Assembly: GCA_963814055.1 (NCBI GenBank)
Contig: CAWFBJ010000018.1
Coordinates: forward strand, 1-64,000
Direction: 5' to 3'
Origin: AWTP1-13 sp963814055
GTDB lineage: Bacteria > Pseudomonadota > Alphaproteobacteria > Rhizobiales > Hyphomicrobiaceae
DNA length: 64,000 bases
Shown here: one piece after another, positions 45,978-54,434 of the stretch
How the letters are laid out: every line of letters begins with the position of its first letter
Position numbering within the stretch: the first letter of the stretch is position 1
Program-made: the position numbers and the translations under genes
The notes under the pieces: generated by a model
What the model was told of the DNA's origin: nothing
The model's database searches: none
Seen by the model: the letters and a program-made list of their open reading frames with translations, nothing else

Positions 45978-46517
45978 ATGAGCGCCTTGGCCGAGGCTGC
46001 GACTGAACCAAGCTTACGCTGGCAGGACCAGGTATACGACCTGCTCCGCCAGCATAACGTCACGCAATTCGCCTACGTGCCGGATGCGGGCCATCGCATC
46101 CTGATCGACCGGTCGCTGGCCGACCCGGACGTGCATTCCGTGGCGCTGACGACCGAGGAAGAAGGAGTGGCGCTGCTGGCAGGCGCCGATCTCGGCGGGG
46201 CGCGCGGCGTCCTCTTGATGCAGAGCAGCGGGGCGGGCAACTGCATCAACATGCTGTCGCTCATCAAGGGCGGCGGCTTCCCGTTTCTCACGCTGATCAG
46301 CATGCGCGGCGAGTTCGGCGAGGGCAATCCGTGGCAGTTTCCGATGGGGCAGGCCACGCAGCCTGTGCTGGAAGCCATGGGCGTGATCTGCCTGCGTTCG
46401 GAGAGCCCGCAGGACGTGATGGCGACCGTCGGCGCGGCGCTGACCATGACGTTCCAGGCCGGCAACGCGGTGGCCGTGCTGTTCACCCAGAAGCTGCTCG
46501 GCGCCAAGAAATTCTGA
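45978..46517 (+). CDS. TPP-dependent decarboxylase, N-terminal (alpha) subunit
   Basis: A 179-residue protein matching the PYR domain of thiamine-diphosphate decarboxylases of the sulfopyruvate/phosphonopyruvate type. VYDLLRQHNVTQFAYVPDAG, VALTTEEEGVALLAGADLGG (with the activating Glu) and VLLMQSSGAGNCINMLSLIK are diagnostic. The enzyme is split, with the PP domain in the next gene twelve bases away, as in ComD/ComE. It would decarboxylate a 3-substituted pyruvate to the aldehyde. No coenzyme M or phosphonate genes are visible, so the substrate is open. ATG at 45978 follows GGGGAGAGGG. Confidence 0.88.
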   Translation: MSALAEAATEPSLRWQDQVYDLLRQHNVTQFAYVPDAGHRILIDRSLADPDVHSVALTTEEEGVALLAGADLGGARGVLLMQSSGAGNCINMLSLIKGGGFPFLTLISMRGEFGEGNPWQFPMGQATQPVLEAMGVICLRSESPQDVMATVGAALTMTFQAGNAVAVLFTQKLLGAKKF

Positions 46518-46528
46518 AGGAGATTGCT

Positions 46529-47152
46529 GTGACCAAACCCTCCTCCGGCAAGAAAATGGCCGACACGGTGGCGCCGGCCTTCATGCTCGACCGCCGCACG
46601 GCGGTACCGGCGCTGATCGGCCGCCACGAAGACTTTCTGTTCGTTGCCGGACTGGCCGGCACGTCGAGGGACATCGCAGCCCTCACGGCCGACGGCGCCC
46701 ATATCTACTCGATGGCCGGCGCCATGGGCGGCGCCTGCGCCATGGGGCTCGGCTTGGCGCTGGCACGGCGCGACAAGCGCGTGCTGGTGGTGACGGGCGA
46801 CGGCGAATTGCTGATGAACCTCGGCACACTCGCGACCATCGCCGTGCTCGATCCGCCCAATCTCTCCATCGTCGTGGTCGACAACGGCCACTACGGCGAG
46901 ACCGGCTACCAGAAGAGCCACACCAGTCTCGGGGTGGATCTGGAGAAAATCGCGGCGGGCTCCGGCATCAAGCGCACCCGCACCATCGACAGCGAGGCCG
47001 GCATCGCCGAGGGTACGCGTATGCTCCGCGAGGGCAACGGCACGGCGTTCATCCTGCTGCGCGTGAACGAAGCCGAGCCGCCGGCGGTCAAGCGGGACTT
47101 GAATCCCGCCTCGTGCCGCGCGCGCTTCCGTATGGCGAACCTCGGCAAGTAG
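46529..47152 (+). CDS. TPP-dependent decarboxylase, C-terminal (beta) subunit
   Basis: A 207-residue PP domain. The TPP/Mg motif is VLVVTGDGELLMNLGTLATI followed by LSIVVVDNGHYGETGYQKSH. The front reads LIGRHEDFLFVAGLAGTSRD and HIYSMAGAMGGACAMGLGLA. It completes the split decarboxylase with the preceding subunit; together they give the usual length. GTG at 46529 with AGGAGA upstream is the start, as no ATG is available before the domain. It is twelve bases after the alpha subunit, so one operon. The substrate is unknown. Sulfopyruvate or phosphonopyruvate decarboxylase are the nearest named functions. Confidence 0.88.
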   Translation: MTKPSSGKKMADTVAPAFMLDRRTAVPALIGRHEDFLFVAGLAGTSRDIAALTADGAHIYSMAGAMGGACAMGLGLALARRDKRVLVVTGDGELLMNLGTLATIAVLDPPNLSIVVVDNGHYGETGYQKSHTSLGVDLEKIAAGSGIKRTRTIDSEAGIAEGTRMLREGNGTAFILLRVNEAEPPAVKRDLNPASCRARFRMANLGK

Positions 47153-47235
47153 CGCGCCCCGCTTTTCTTGGACGCGTGTTACTTTTGGTAAAGGCGGAGG
47201 TGGGAATATGCACCTTTGCCGAAGGGGGCTTTTTT

Positions 47236-47619
47236 ATGCGCGGTTCCGGCTTGATGGGTTCGTTCCCACTGAACAGGGCGCACGTCGAGGCACACGTCTC
47301 GATTGTTTCGCCGGGCATTTTTGCGCTAGGCCATCGCTCCGCCGACGGTTCGAAATTCACGATCGCCCGGGTTGGCCGATCGGATGCGGATGTGAACCGC
47401 CGTTTGCGCGAATACATCGGCCGCTATTCTCATTTCAAGTTCGGGTATTCCCCTTCTTCTGCCGATGCGTTCGCAAAGGAGTGCGCGCTCTATCATCAGC
47501 TCAACCCGCGAGACAACAAGGCCCATCCCCTTCGGCCGGCAGGGACAATCTGGAAATGTCCCATGTGTGAGATTTTCGATATCTTCCCGCTCAGAGCGAA
47601 CAGACGCTTGGCGGGCTGA
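47236..47619 (+). CDS. GIY-YIG-like conserved hypothetical protein
   Basis: A 127-residue protein. The segment VSIVSPGIFALGHRSADGSK then FTIARVGRSDADVNRRLREY looks like the first strands and helix of a GIY-YIG nuclease fold (GIFALG in place of GIY, VGRS in place of YIG, and an Arg on the helix). The C-terminus carries AFAKECALYHQLNP and the CxxC of WKCPMCEIF. From memory, similar proteins are widespread and uncharacterised. ATG at 47236 follows an AGGGGG site. Nuclease function is doubtful because the usual Glu and Tyr residues are not clearly present. It stands alone between the TPP and TauD genes. Confidence 0.55.
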   Translation: MRGSGLMGSFPLNRAHVEAHVSIVSPGIFALGHRSADGSKFTIARVGRSDADVNRRLREYIGRYSHFKFGYSPSSADAFAKECALYHQLNPRDNKAHPLRPAGTIWKCPMCEIFDIFPLRANRRLAG

Positions 47620-47762
47620 TTTGGATGATCCGGTGTTCGGGGATGCATTGACGTCTACCAGAGCCGTTGACAGCCCCGCCCAACACTCCGAAATTGCATA
47701 CATGCCTAGGCTTCCGGCACCAGGCTCCGTCATAAGGAGCGGCCGGTTGTGGAGGAATGCCC

Positions 47763-48650
47763 ATGCCCGTTTCCATTCGTGCAATTCAGCCTGCATTCGC
47801 CGGCGAAGTGTCCGGCATCGACATCACCCAGCCGCTCTCGCAAGCCGACGTTGCCGCCATCGAGGCCGGCATGGACAAGTTCGCCGTGCTGGTGTTCCGC
47901 GGCCAGAAGCTCACCGACGCGCAGCAGATGGCGTTCTCGCTCAACTTCGGCGCGCTGGAGAACGCCAAGGGCGGCAACGTCACCAAGCCCGGTGACCACC
48001 GGCTCCCGACCGGCATGAACGACGTCTCCAACCTTGGCAAGGATCAAAAACCGCTCGCCCGCGACAGCCGCCAGCGCCTGTTCAACCTCGGCAACATGCT
48101 GTGGCACTCGGATAGCTCGTTCCGCGCGACGCCGGCCAAGTATTCCCTGCTCTCGGCGCGCATCGTCAACCCCAAGGGCGGCGACACGGAATTCGCCGAC
48201 ATGCGCGCCGCCTACGACGCGCTGGACGACGAGACCAAGCGCGAGATCGAAGGCCAAATCTGCGAGCACTCGCTGATGTATTCGCGCGGCTCGCTCGGTT
48301 TCCTCGACTACACCGACGAGGAAAAGCAAATGTTCAAGCCGGTGCGCCAGCGCCTCGTGCGCACGCACCCCGTGACGGGACGCAAATCGCTTTATCTCTC
48401 CTCGCACGCCGGCACCATTCTCGGCCTGCCGATGCCGGAGGCGCGCATCATTTTGCGCGATCTCACCGAGCACGCGACCCAGCCGCGTTTCGTCTACGTG
48501 CACAAGTGGAAGCTCGACGACCTCGTCGTGTGGGACAATCGCCAAACCATGCATCGCGGCCGCCGCTACGACGAAAGCCAGGCGCGCGATGTCCGCCGCA
48601 CCACGGTTGCCGGCGATGCCCCGACCGTGGCACAGGCGGCGGCCGAATAG
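47763..48650 (+). CDS. TauD/TfdA-family 2-oxoglutarate dioxygenase
   Basis: A 295-residue Fe(II)/2-oxoglutarate dioxygenase of the TfdA branch. The start IRAIQPAFAGEVSGIDITQP is typical. The iron ligands are LGNMLWHSDSSFRATPAKYS (H-x-D) and VVWDNRQTMHRGRRYDESQA (distal His, then the Arg that holds 2-oxoglutarate). It hydroxylates a small acid, as in taurine or aryloxyalkanoate breakdown; the substrate is unknown. An ATG at 47757 lies directly behind GGAGGA, too close to use, so the ATG at 47763 with seven-base spacing is the likely start. It ends 50 bases before the first parS site. Confidence 0.9.
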   Translation: MPVSIRAIQPAFAGEVSGIDITQPLSQADVAAIEAGMDKFAVLVFRGQKLTDAQQMAFSLNFGALENAKGGNVTKPGDHRLPTGMNDVSNLGKDQKPLARDSRQRLFNLGNMLWHSDSSFRATPAKYSLLSARIVNPKGGDTEFADMRAAYDALDDETKREIEGQICEHSLMYSRGSLGFLDYTDEEKQMFKPVRQRLVRTHPVTGRKSLYLSSHAGTILGLPMPEARIILRDLTEHATQPRFVYVHKWKLDDLVVWDNRQTMHRGRRYDESQARDVRRTTVAGDAPTVAQAAAE

Positions 48651-48700
48651 GCGGAGCCAGAGCCCGCACACGGCCGGAAGCGGACTCTCGCAGGAGCGAT

Positions 48701-48716
48701 TGTTTCACGTGAAACA
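48701..48716. promoter_or_regulatory. parS site 1 (ParB-binding palindrome)
   Basis: TGTTTCACGTGAAACA, a perfect 16-base palindrome identical to the bacterial parS consensus. ParB binds here and spreads to drive origin segregation. It lies between the TauD stop and the end of the convergent membrane-protein gene. Confidence 0.9.
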
Positions 48717-48728
48717 TCAACGTCTTGG

Positions 48729-49415
48729 TTAATTTGTTTCACGTGAAACATGAACATCGTGCAGTCGCGCCGTATCGCGCCTGTCGCTCGCCAGCCCGCG
48801 CGCCGTCAGGAAAATCAGCAGCAGCCCGGCGGCCTGCACCAGATGATAGAGCGCATTGTGGGTCAGCCCCAGCGCGACAATGCCCGTCTGTGTCTGCTGG
48901 ATCACCGCCGCGATCAGCGACAGCACGATGCCGGCGATCGCAAACAGCAGCACGGCATTGCCGGACGCACCATACGCCAGCACGAAGGCGACCAGCGCGA
49001 AGATCATGGCCGGCGCATAGAAGACGATCGCAACCAGGAACGACTGGCTCACGTACAGCACCACGGCGACGTTCAGCATCAGCAGCAGCGCCGCTGCTGC
49101 CAGCACCCACCGCGCGGTGCTGTTGGCAAACAGCACGTGTGCGCCGACGGCCCAGCTCGCCCATGCCGCGACGCCAATGGCGATCAGCGTTGCGTTCCAC
49201 ACGATGCGCGCCGCATCCGATCCGGTCTCCGGCAGGAATCCGTGCGTGACGCCGCCGAGCAGCGCGCCGATGCCGAGCGCCACGAACAGCACGACGAACC
49301 AACGGCCCAGAGGACTCCCGGCCGCTCCGCGCCAATAAAGCCAGCCCGCAAACAGGGCGCACTCGACGGCCAGGCCGAAATCGGTCAAGGCCACATCCGG
49401 CTCGATCAGGGTCAC
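48729..49415 (-). CDS. Multi-pass membrane protein of unknown function
   Basis: A 228-residue integral membrane protein with about seven hydrophobic helices: TDFGLAVECALFAGWLYWRG, WFVVLFVALGIGALLGGVTH, TLIAIGVAAWASWAVGAHVL and further ones up to YHLVQAAGLLLIFLTARGLA. The pattern with GGVTHGFLPET resembles the DUF6962-like family of bacterial heptahelical proteins. There is no catalytic motif that I can point to. It ends in HVSRETN because its 3' end overlaps a parS site. It is convergent with the TauD gene. Confidence 0.78.
   Translation of the reverse strand: MTLIEPDVALTDFGLAVECALFAGWLYWRGAAGSPLGRWFVVLFVALGIGALLGGVTHGFLPETGSDAARIVWNATLIAIGVAAWASWAVGAHVLFANSTARWVLAAAALLLMLNVAVVLYVSQSFLVAIVFYAPAMIFALVAFVLAYGASGNAVLLFAIAGIVLSLIAAVIQQTQTGIVALGLTHNALYHLVQAAGLLLIFLTARGLASDRRDTARLHDVHVSRETN
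48735..48750. promoter_or_regulatory. parS site 2 (ParB-binding palindrome)
   Basis: A second perfect TGTTTCACGTGAAACA, 34 bases from the first in the same arrangement. It overlaps the last codons of the minus-strand membrane-protein gene, whose product therefore ends HVSRETN, the usual translation of an in-frame parS. Confidence 0.9.
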
Positions 49416-50080
49416 GCGCGCTCCCTCCAGAATCGAGCCGCACTGTGCCCATGTCCGGGCCGGCGCGCATCAACCTTTTGTTCTTGGAAGCTGCCGTCGG
49501 ATCAAGCGGTTAGGCAGTTTAGTTTCAAAATTCTATCTCGATAAATCAATTAGTTAAATCCCGCTTTGCCAAACGGCATGGCCGGTTCGCACGCGTTGGG
49601 GTGGCGTTGCAGTGAATTTGTCGCATGAGTGATCGGCCGTGGTCGGACAACGACAGCGCGGTTGGGAACGATGGTGGCAACTGTGGGGATCAGCCCGAGC
49701 CACAAGGTCAGTCCGAAAGGCGCGAGACCTAAGCTGACAGGGACACCCCCTGTAACCCATGCGCGCCAACCTCGGAGGCGGTGCCCCGAGAACGACACTG
49801 ACGAAGCTTGCCGGCGACCGGCACCAAATAGTGCGCGTTCTTCGCCACCCGAGGGCCTATAGCCGGGAGACCGGCCGAGGGGCTCGATCCGAAAGGGTGA
49901 TGCCAATCAGGGCAGGGACCTTTGTCAGAGAGCTGATCACAGCTCAACGGCAGGGGTTCCTATGCCCTCGCTCAGGGCTGAACCGAAGGGTGATGACGAG
50001 AGACTGAGAACCGAAGTCTGAATAATCGGGCTCATGGCCCTCTCACCATCAGGCAAACCTGGGTAGCAACGGAGCTTGAG
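49416..50080. other. Gene-poor stretch after the parS region
   Basis: About 660 bases with no recognisable gene. From 49500 to 49570 it is AT-rich (ATTCTATCTCGATAAATCAA). Beyond this are only short ORFs, for instance a 35-codon acidic one at 49626-49733. Base use changes to patterns unlike the genes on the left. It may be decayed mobile or prophage DNA; I see no inverted repeats or transposase. Confidence 0.4.
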
Positions 50081-50515
50081 ATGAAAAAATTATTCGTTTC
50101 CCGACAAAACACCCCTTACGACCGGGTGGTCGCTTTGGACTGCTCAAACAAGATCACGATCGAGCCGAAATTCTTTAAAGGCCGCCGCCCCGAGGTCAGC
50201 GATATCGCGTCTACTTTCAGGGTGCGATTCTCATTGAAGCATCGAGGTGCCCGGAATTCGACGCGTGCCGTCTACTCTTGGCCCGTGGCTTCTCGGTCGG
50301 CTCGAGGTCTGGCGGCTCAACTGCCATATGCCTGCATGAGACTGGACATTGAGAGGGCGGCGCTGTTGACCGTGGCTGATTCGCCGAGTGCCGGGCCGCG
50401 GTTTGTGAAATGGGAGCCGCTGTCCGCGATAAGCGCGACAAGTGTTGTTTCCCGCCGTGAGGGGTCGTCAGGGAAGCGCAGAAACGACGTCGGGGTCAGA
50501 GCACCTGCCAAGTGA
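50081..50515 (+). CDS. Doubtful hypothetical ORF
   Basis: A 144-codon ORF with a GGAG site ahead of its ATG (MKKLFVSRQNTPYDRVVALD). The first 40 codons are less GC-rich than the rest. No family, signal peptide or membrane segment is seen, and residues are Ser/Arg-rich after position 60 as in many chance ORFs. It may be a fragment in decayed accessory DNA just upstream of the XRE-HGG gene. Confidence 0.25.
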   Translation: MKKLFVSRQNTPYDRVVALDCSNKITIEPKFFKGRRPEVSDIASTFRVRFSLKHRGARNSTRAVYSWPVASRSARGLAAQLPYACMRLDIERAALLTVADSPSAGPRFVKWEPLSAISATSVVSRREGSSGKRRNDVGVRAPAK

Positions 50516-50546
50516 AACACCCGCTGGCTGGGTAGGCTGATGCAAC

Positions 50547-51085
50547 ATGATCGTTAGCGGTCGGCAAATACGCACGGCTCGTGCCGGGCTGGGATGGTCG
50601 CAGACGGACCTGGGTCGCGCGGCGGGGCTGCACAGGAACGCTGTCGGGTACTGGGAGCGGCACGAAAAAATCCCGTGCGGAGGCTACAGTGAGCCAGTAG
50701 GTGTTGCGCGGATGCGCGAGGCACTCGAGCGCGCAGGGATGCGATTTCCCAAGGCCAGTGATCAGAGCATCGGGAGTGCGATAAGTGCACCGAGTCCCGC
50801 CGAGCGCTGGGCAAGACTGCTCAAATATCTACTGCTCATTCATGCGCCCAGGTTGCGGAGTTGCGCAGCGGTTTACCCACTCAAAGTCGCAGCCCCACCT
50901 TCCCCAAGCCGAAGCCGGAATGTGGCGCTCGGACGCGTAAAGGGCTCCCTTGCAAGCGGCTTGCTTACGGCAATGGCCGCTGTAGGAACCATGGTGGATT
51001 GAGCACTGGTCCGAGAACCCAGGAAGGTAAGCGACGCTGTGCGGAGGCTGCCAGGCGGACGTGGGCTGCATATCGGCGCAAGTAG
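50547..51085 (+). CDS. XRE helix-turn-helix / HGG-motif protein (split by a frameshift)
   Basis: The first frame gives an XRE-like DNA-binding domain (VSGRQIRTARAGLGWSQTDL, then GLHRNAVGYWERHEKIPCG and VGVARMREALERAGM). After a one-base shift between about 50790 and 50870 the next frame gives ECGARTRKGLPCKRLAYGNG and CRNHGGLSTGPRTQEGKRR. This cysteine-plus-HGGxxTGP segment is a familiar small domain in prophage-like regions of Alphaproteobacteria, and I recall proteins with both parts joined in this order. The product would be about 179 residues. The function is unknown; repression or DNA binding is likely for the N-terminal part. Confidence 0.6.
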
Positions 51086-51220
51086 GGCAGGCGCGGGGTG
51101 TCGTTGCGCTCGGCCGCTTGAACAATTACCAGCACAGTACGCGCAAGCGCGCGGGCGCGTCATGGGGTGCCACCAATTTAGGGCGAACACCCTCCCATTA
51201 TCCAACGGGCGCGATACTTG

Positions 51221-51345
51221 CGGATGTCTGCTTTCAGGGGCAAAGCAGACCTGACCGGCCAAGGCTCGCACACGTCTGCTTATGACCCACACCCCAACTC
51301 CATCCACTCGCGAAAGGCCATGCCCAGAGCGGACATTCGACATTC
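51221..51345. repeat. Rhizobiales-type intergenic repeat (MSAF.GKAD element)
   Basis: An inverted repeat, GTCTGCTTT at 51226-51234 and AAAGCAGAC at 51242-51250, with a further partial copy GTCTGCTTATGACCC at 51274. Its plus-strand translation starts MSAFRGKADLT. The near-identical phrase MSAFGGKADI appears as a spurious ORF many times in Bradyrhizobium, Afipia and Rhodopseudomonas genomes, so this is a copy of a dispersed non-coding repeat. Confidence 0.5.
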
Positions 51346-51450
51346 AGCTGCTGGTCGGCGGTGCCGCGTGATTCTGGCGCCCCAAGGCCACCTAGCATAA
51401 GTTGTTTCTTGGATGACAGCGCGGCTGCAGCACAGCCATTGGGAGGGGGT

Positions 51451-54377
51451 CATGCGGCGTTCGTTGGCTATTTGGTCCCTAGGGCTTCGTCTGTTTCTGC
51501 TGCTGCCGGCAGTTGCAGCGTTCTCGCCAAACCACCCTGTCGAGCGCAGCAAGCTGACGCCGCTACGGAAGATCAGCGACTGAGCACCGAGCTCCAGAGC
51601 CTCATCGATCGTTGGAAGTACGAGACCTACGACACGGAAGAGACAATCGCCTCGATGGAAAGTGCCCTGCGGCTCGAACCACAGATCAAGCAATGGACGC
51701 TGGAGTGGCCGCGCGCGGCGCTGAAAGGAACCGTGCTCTTCGGGCTCGGCTATAGCTATCAGGCCCGCATCCGCGGCGATCGGGCCGACAACCTGGAGAA
51801 GGCCATCGCCGCCTACGAGGCGGCGCTCACCGTCAGGACGCGCGAGGCCCTGCCGCGCGAGTGGGCGGTGACGCAGAACAATCTCGGCCAACGCCTATCG
51901 GGATCCGCATCCGCGGCGATCGGGCCGACAACCTGGAGAAGGCGATCGCCGCCTACGAGGCGGCGCTCACGGTCAGAACGCGCGAGGCCCTGCCGCGCGA
52001 ATGGGCGGAGACGCAGAACAACCTCGGCATCGCCTATCGGCACCGCATCCGCGGCGAGCGGGCCGACAACCTGGAGAAGGCCATTGCCGCCTACGAGGCG
52101 GCGCTCACGGTCACGAACGCGCGAGGCCATGCCGCGCGAGTGGGCGGCGACGCAGAACAACCTCGGCATCGCCTATCGGAGCCGCATCCGCGGCGATCGG
52201 GCCGACAACCTGGAGAAGGCCATTGCCGCCTATGAGGCGGCGCTCACGGTCAGCACGCGCGAGGCCCTGCCCGCGAGTGGGCGGCAGACGCAGAACAACC
52301 TCGGCATTGCCTATCTGGACCGCATCCGCGGCGACCGGGCCGACAACATGGAGAAGGCAATCGCCGCCTACGAGGCGGCGCTCACGGTCTGCACGCGCGA
52401 GGCCCTGCCGCGCGAGTGGGCGACGACGCAGAACAACCTCGGCCATCGCCTATCGGGACCGCATCCGCGGCGACCGGGCCGACAACCTGGAGAAGGCGAT
52501 CGCGGCCTACGAGGCGGCGCTCACGGTCCGAACGCGCGAGGCCTTGCCGCGGGAGTGGGCGCGCGACGCAGAACAACCTCGGCATCGCCTATGCGCGACC
52601 GCATCCGCGGCGATCGGGCCGGCAACCTGGAGAAGGCGATTGCCGCCTATCGAGGCCGCGCTAACGGTCTTCACGCGCGAGGCTCTGCCCGCGCGATCAT
52701 CTGCGCACCGGCGCGGCATTCTGGGAAGCGCCCTTACTCGAAGCACGGCGAGTGGCGCAAGGCCGGTTGGCCTATGCGAGCGCGCGCGAAGCGTTCCTGT
52801 TGCTGTTCGGCCAGGGGCTCGACGATGCCGAGGCCCGCGACTGATCGCTGAGGCCGGACCGCTGTTTGCCGAGGCTGCATTTGCGGCCGCCAGCGTGGGG
52901 AAAGCGAGACGGCGCTCGCACTGGCCAGCGAGGGCCGGGCGCGGCTGATGGCCATCGCCTTGAAGCTGCGACGCTCGACTTCCACCGACAAACGCCCGCG
53001 CCTCGACGAGCTGCGCGCTGCCATCCGCGCCGCGGAGCGTGCCGTCGAGGCACGCAGGGCGCGGAACGCGCGGCAGCGTTCGAGAAGCTTGTCAGCCTGC
53101 AGCAGGAGCTGCTTGAGCTCGTCAAGACCGCCGACGCAGCAGAGAGCGAGCCCCGTCCGCGCTGGCCCAGGCGCGAGCGCTCGTCGCCACGGCGGCGCCG
53201 TCGTCGTGCCGATCGTCACCAAGGTCGGGGGCAAGATACTGATCGTGACGGCGAGGCCAGACGCGACGTCGCCCGTCGCTCACCGTGCTCGACCTGCCGG
53301 AGCTGACCACCGACCGGCTCGATGTGCTGATGCGCGGCGAGGCGCAAGGACGGCGCAAGGGCGGCTGGCTCGGCGCCTACAACATCAACTATCTGAAGGC
53401 GAGCCGAGCTGGACCGGCGCTGGCCGGAATGGCTCGCCGCCGTCGACGATCTCGGGCCCGAGCTGTGGCGACTGTTCGGCGCCGGCTCGATGCGGCCCTG
53501 AAGAAGCTGGCGTCAAGCCTGGCGCGCGCCTCGTCTGGCTGCCGACTGGCGCGCTCGGCATCCTGCCGCTGGGGCTCGCGCAGGACCCGGTCACCAAGCG
53601 CCGGCTGGCCGACAACTACGAGATCGTCTACGCGCCGAGCCTCGAAGCGCTTGCGGCGGCGCAGAAGCAGATCGCAAAGACTGCGGCCGCCACGCTCGCC
53701 GCCATCATCAACCCGACCGGGGACCTGCCCGGCACCGAGAAGGAAGGCGGCTCGTGGCTTCGCACTTCTCCGGCGACGCGCGCACGTCTGGAGCGGAGGC
53801 GGCCACGCCCGATGCCGTGCTTGCTGCACTGAAGGGCAAGACGCACTGGCATTTCGCCTCGCACGGCACTTTCTCGTGGGAGGATGCGCGGCAATCAGCG
53901 CTCATGATGCACGGCCAGCGAGCGCCTGACTGTCGGCCGGCTGCTGGAAACCGACGGGCTCGGCCGGCCGCGCCTCGTCGTGCTCTCGGCCTGCGAGACC
54001 GGGCTCTACGACATCGAAGAAACCCCGACGAGTTCATCGGCTTGCCCGGCACTTTCACGGCCCTCGGCGCGGCCGGCGTGCTCGGCACGCTCTGGCCAGT
54101 GTCAGACGCGGCGACTGCGCTGCTGATCGCCAAGTTCTACGAGCTGCACATGGGCCAGGGGCTGCCCCCGCCCACCGCCTTGTACCGAGCGCAAGCATGG
54201 CTGCGCGAGGCCACCAACGCGGACCTCGCAACCTATGCCAGGGTCGCGGCCAAGCAGGGCCGGCTCGAGAGCCGCCACGTCGCCGAGATCGAGCAGGAGC
54301 TGAGCGAGGAGGGCCTCACTCGGTCACGCAATCGGGCGGCTGGTCGAATGGATCGCGCCCGATGCCAAGCGATCTAA
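51451..54377 (+). CDS. Exported TPR-CHAT caspase-like protein (many frameshifts)
   Basis: Pieces in three frames reconstruct one protein of roughly 950 residues. A signal peptide (RSLAIWSLGLRLFLLLPAVA, ATG 51451) is followed by WKYETYDTEETIASMESALR. Then come seven TPR-like units of 46 residues, a coiled linker (about 52850-53170) and a C-terminal CHAT domain: GARLVWLPTGALGILPLGLA, THWHFASHGTFSWEDARQSA with the catalytic His, RLVVLSACETGLYDIEETPD with the catalytic Cys, and LPGTFTALGAAGVLGTLWPV. CHAT domains are caspase-related proteases; TPR parts usually bind partners. An envelope location is implied by the signal peptide. More than ten one-base indels are needed, so either sequence error or decay. 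Confidence 0.8.
51765..52720 (+). repeat. Seven tandem 138-base TPR units
   Basis: The phrase CGCATCCGCGGCGA recurs at seven points. The ends of the phrase lie at about 51780, 51920, 52058, 52197, 52335, 52474 and 52614, so the spacings are 140, 138, 139, 138, 139 and 140 bases. The true unit is 138 bases, 46 codons (ADNLEKAIAAYEAALTVRTR and so on). Units longer than 138 carry one or two extra bases, which is where the reading frame breaks. Confidence 0.85.
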
Positions 54378-54434
54378 GGGCAAGAAGACACCCGACGGGG
54401 GGACAAGTCGTGTCGCTCGGCCCTGCCGACGATC
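54378..54434. other. Probable chimeric junction
   Basis: Left of this point the reading frame is the C-terminus of the alphaproteobacterial-type TPR-CHAT protein (KRSKGKKTPDG in the next frame). Right of it is the middle of an actinobacterial-type lipA. Neither gene has room for its missing part, and gene content, operon style and codon pattern change here. Confidence 0.5.

Noticed and set aside
49416..51345. Insertion sequence or transposase remnant
   Set aside because: No DDE-like block, no terminal inverted repeats and no target duplication were found. The region is gene-poor, but mobile DNA is not shown.
51765..52720. Regular repeats resembling an array (CRISPR or minisatellite)
   Set aside because: The unit is 138 bases, in phase with codons, and translates to a TPR-type 46-residue repeat. 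There are no unique spacers.
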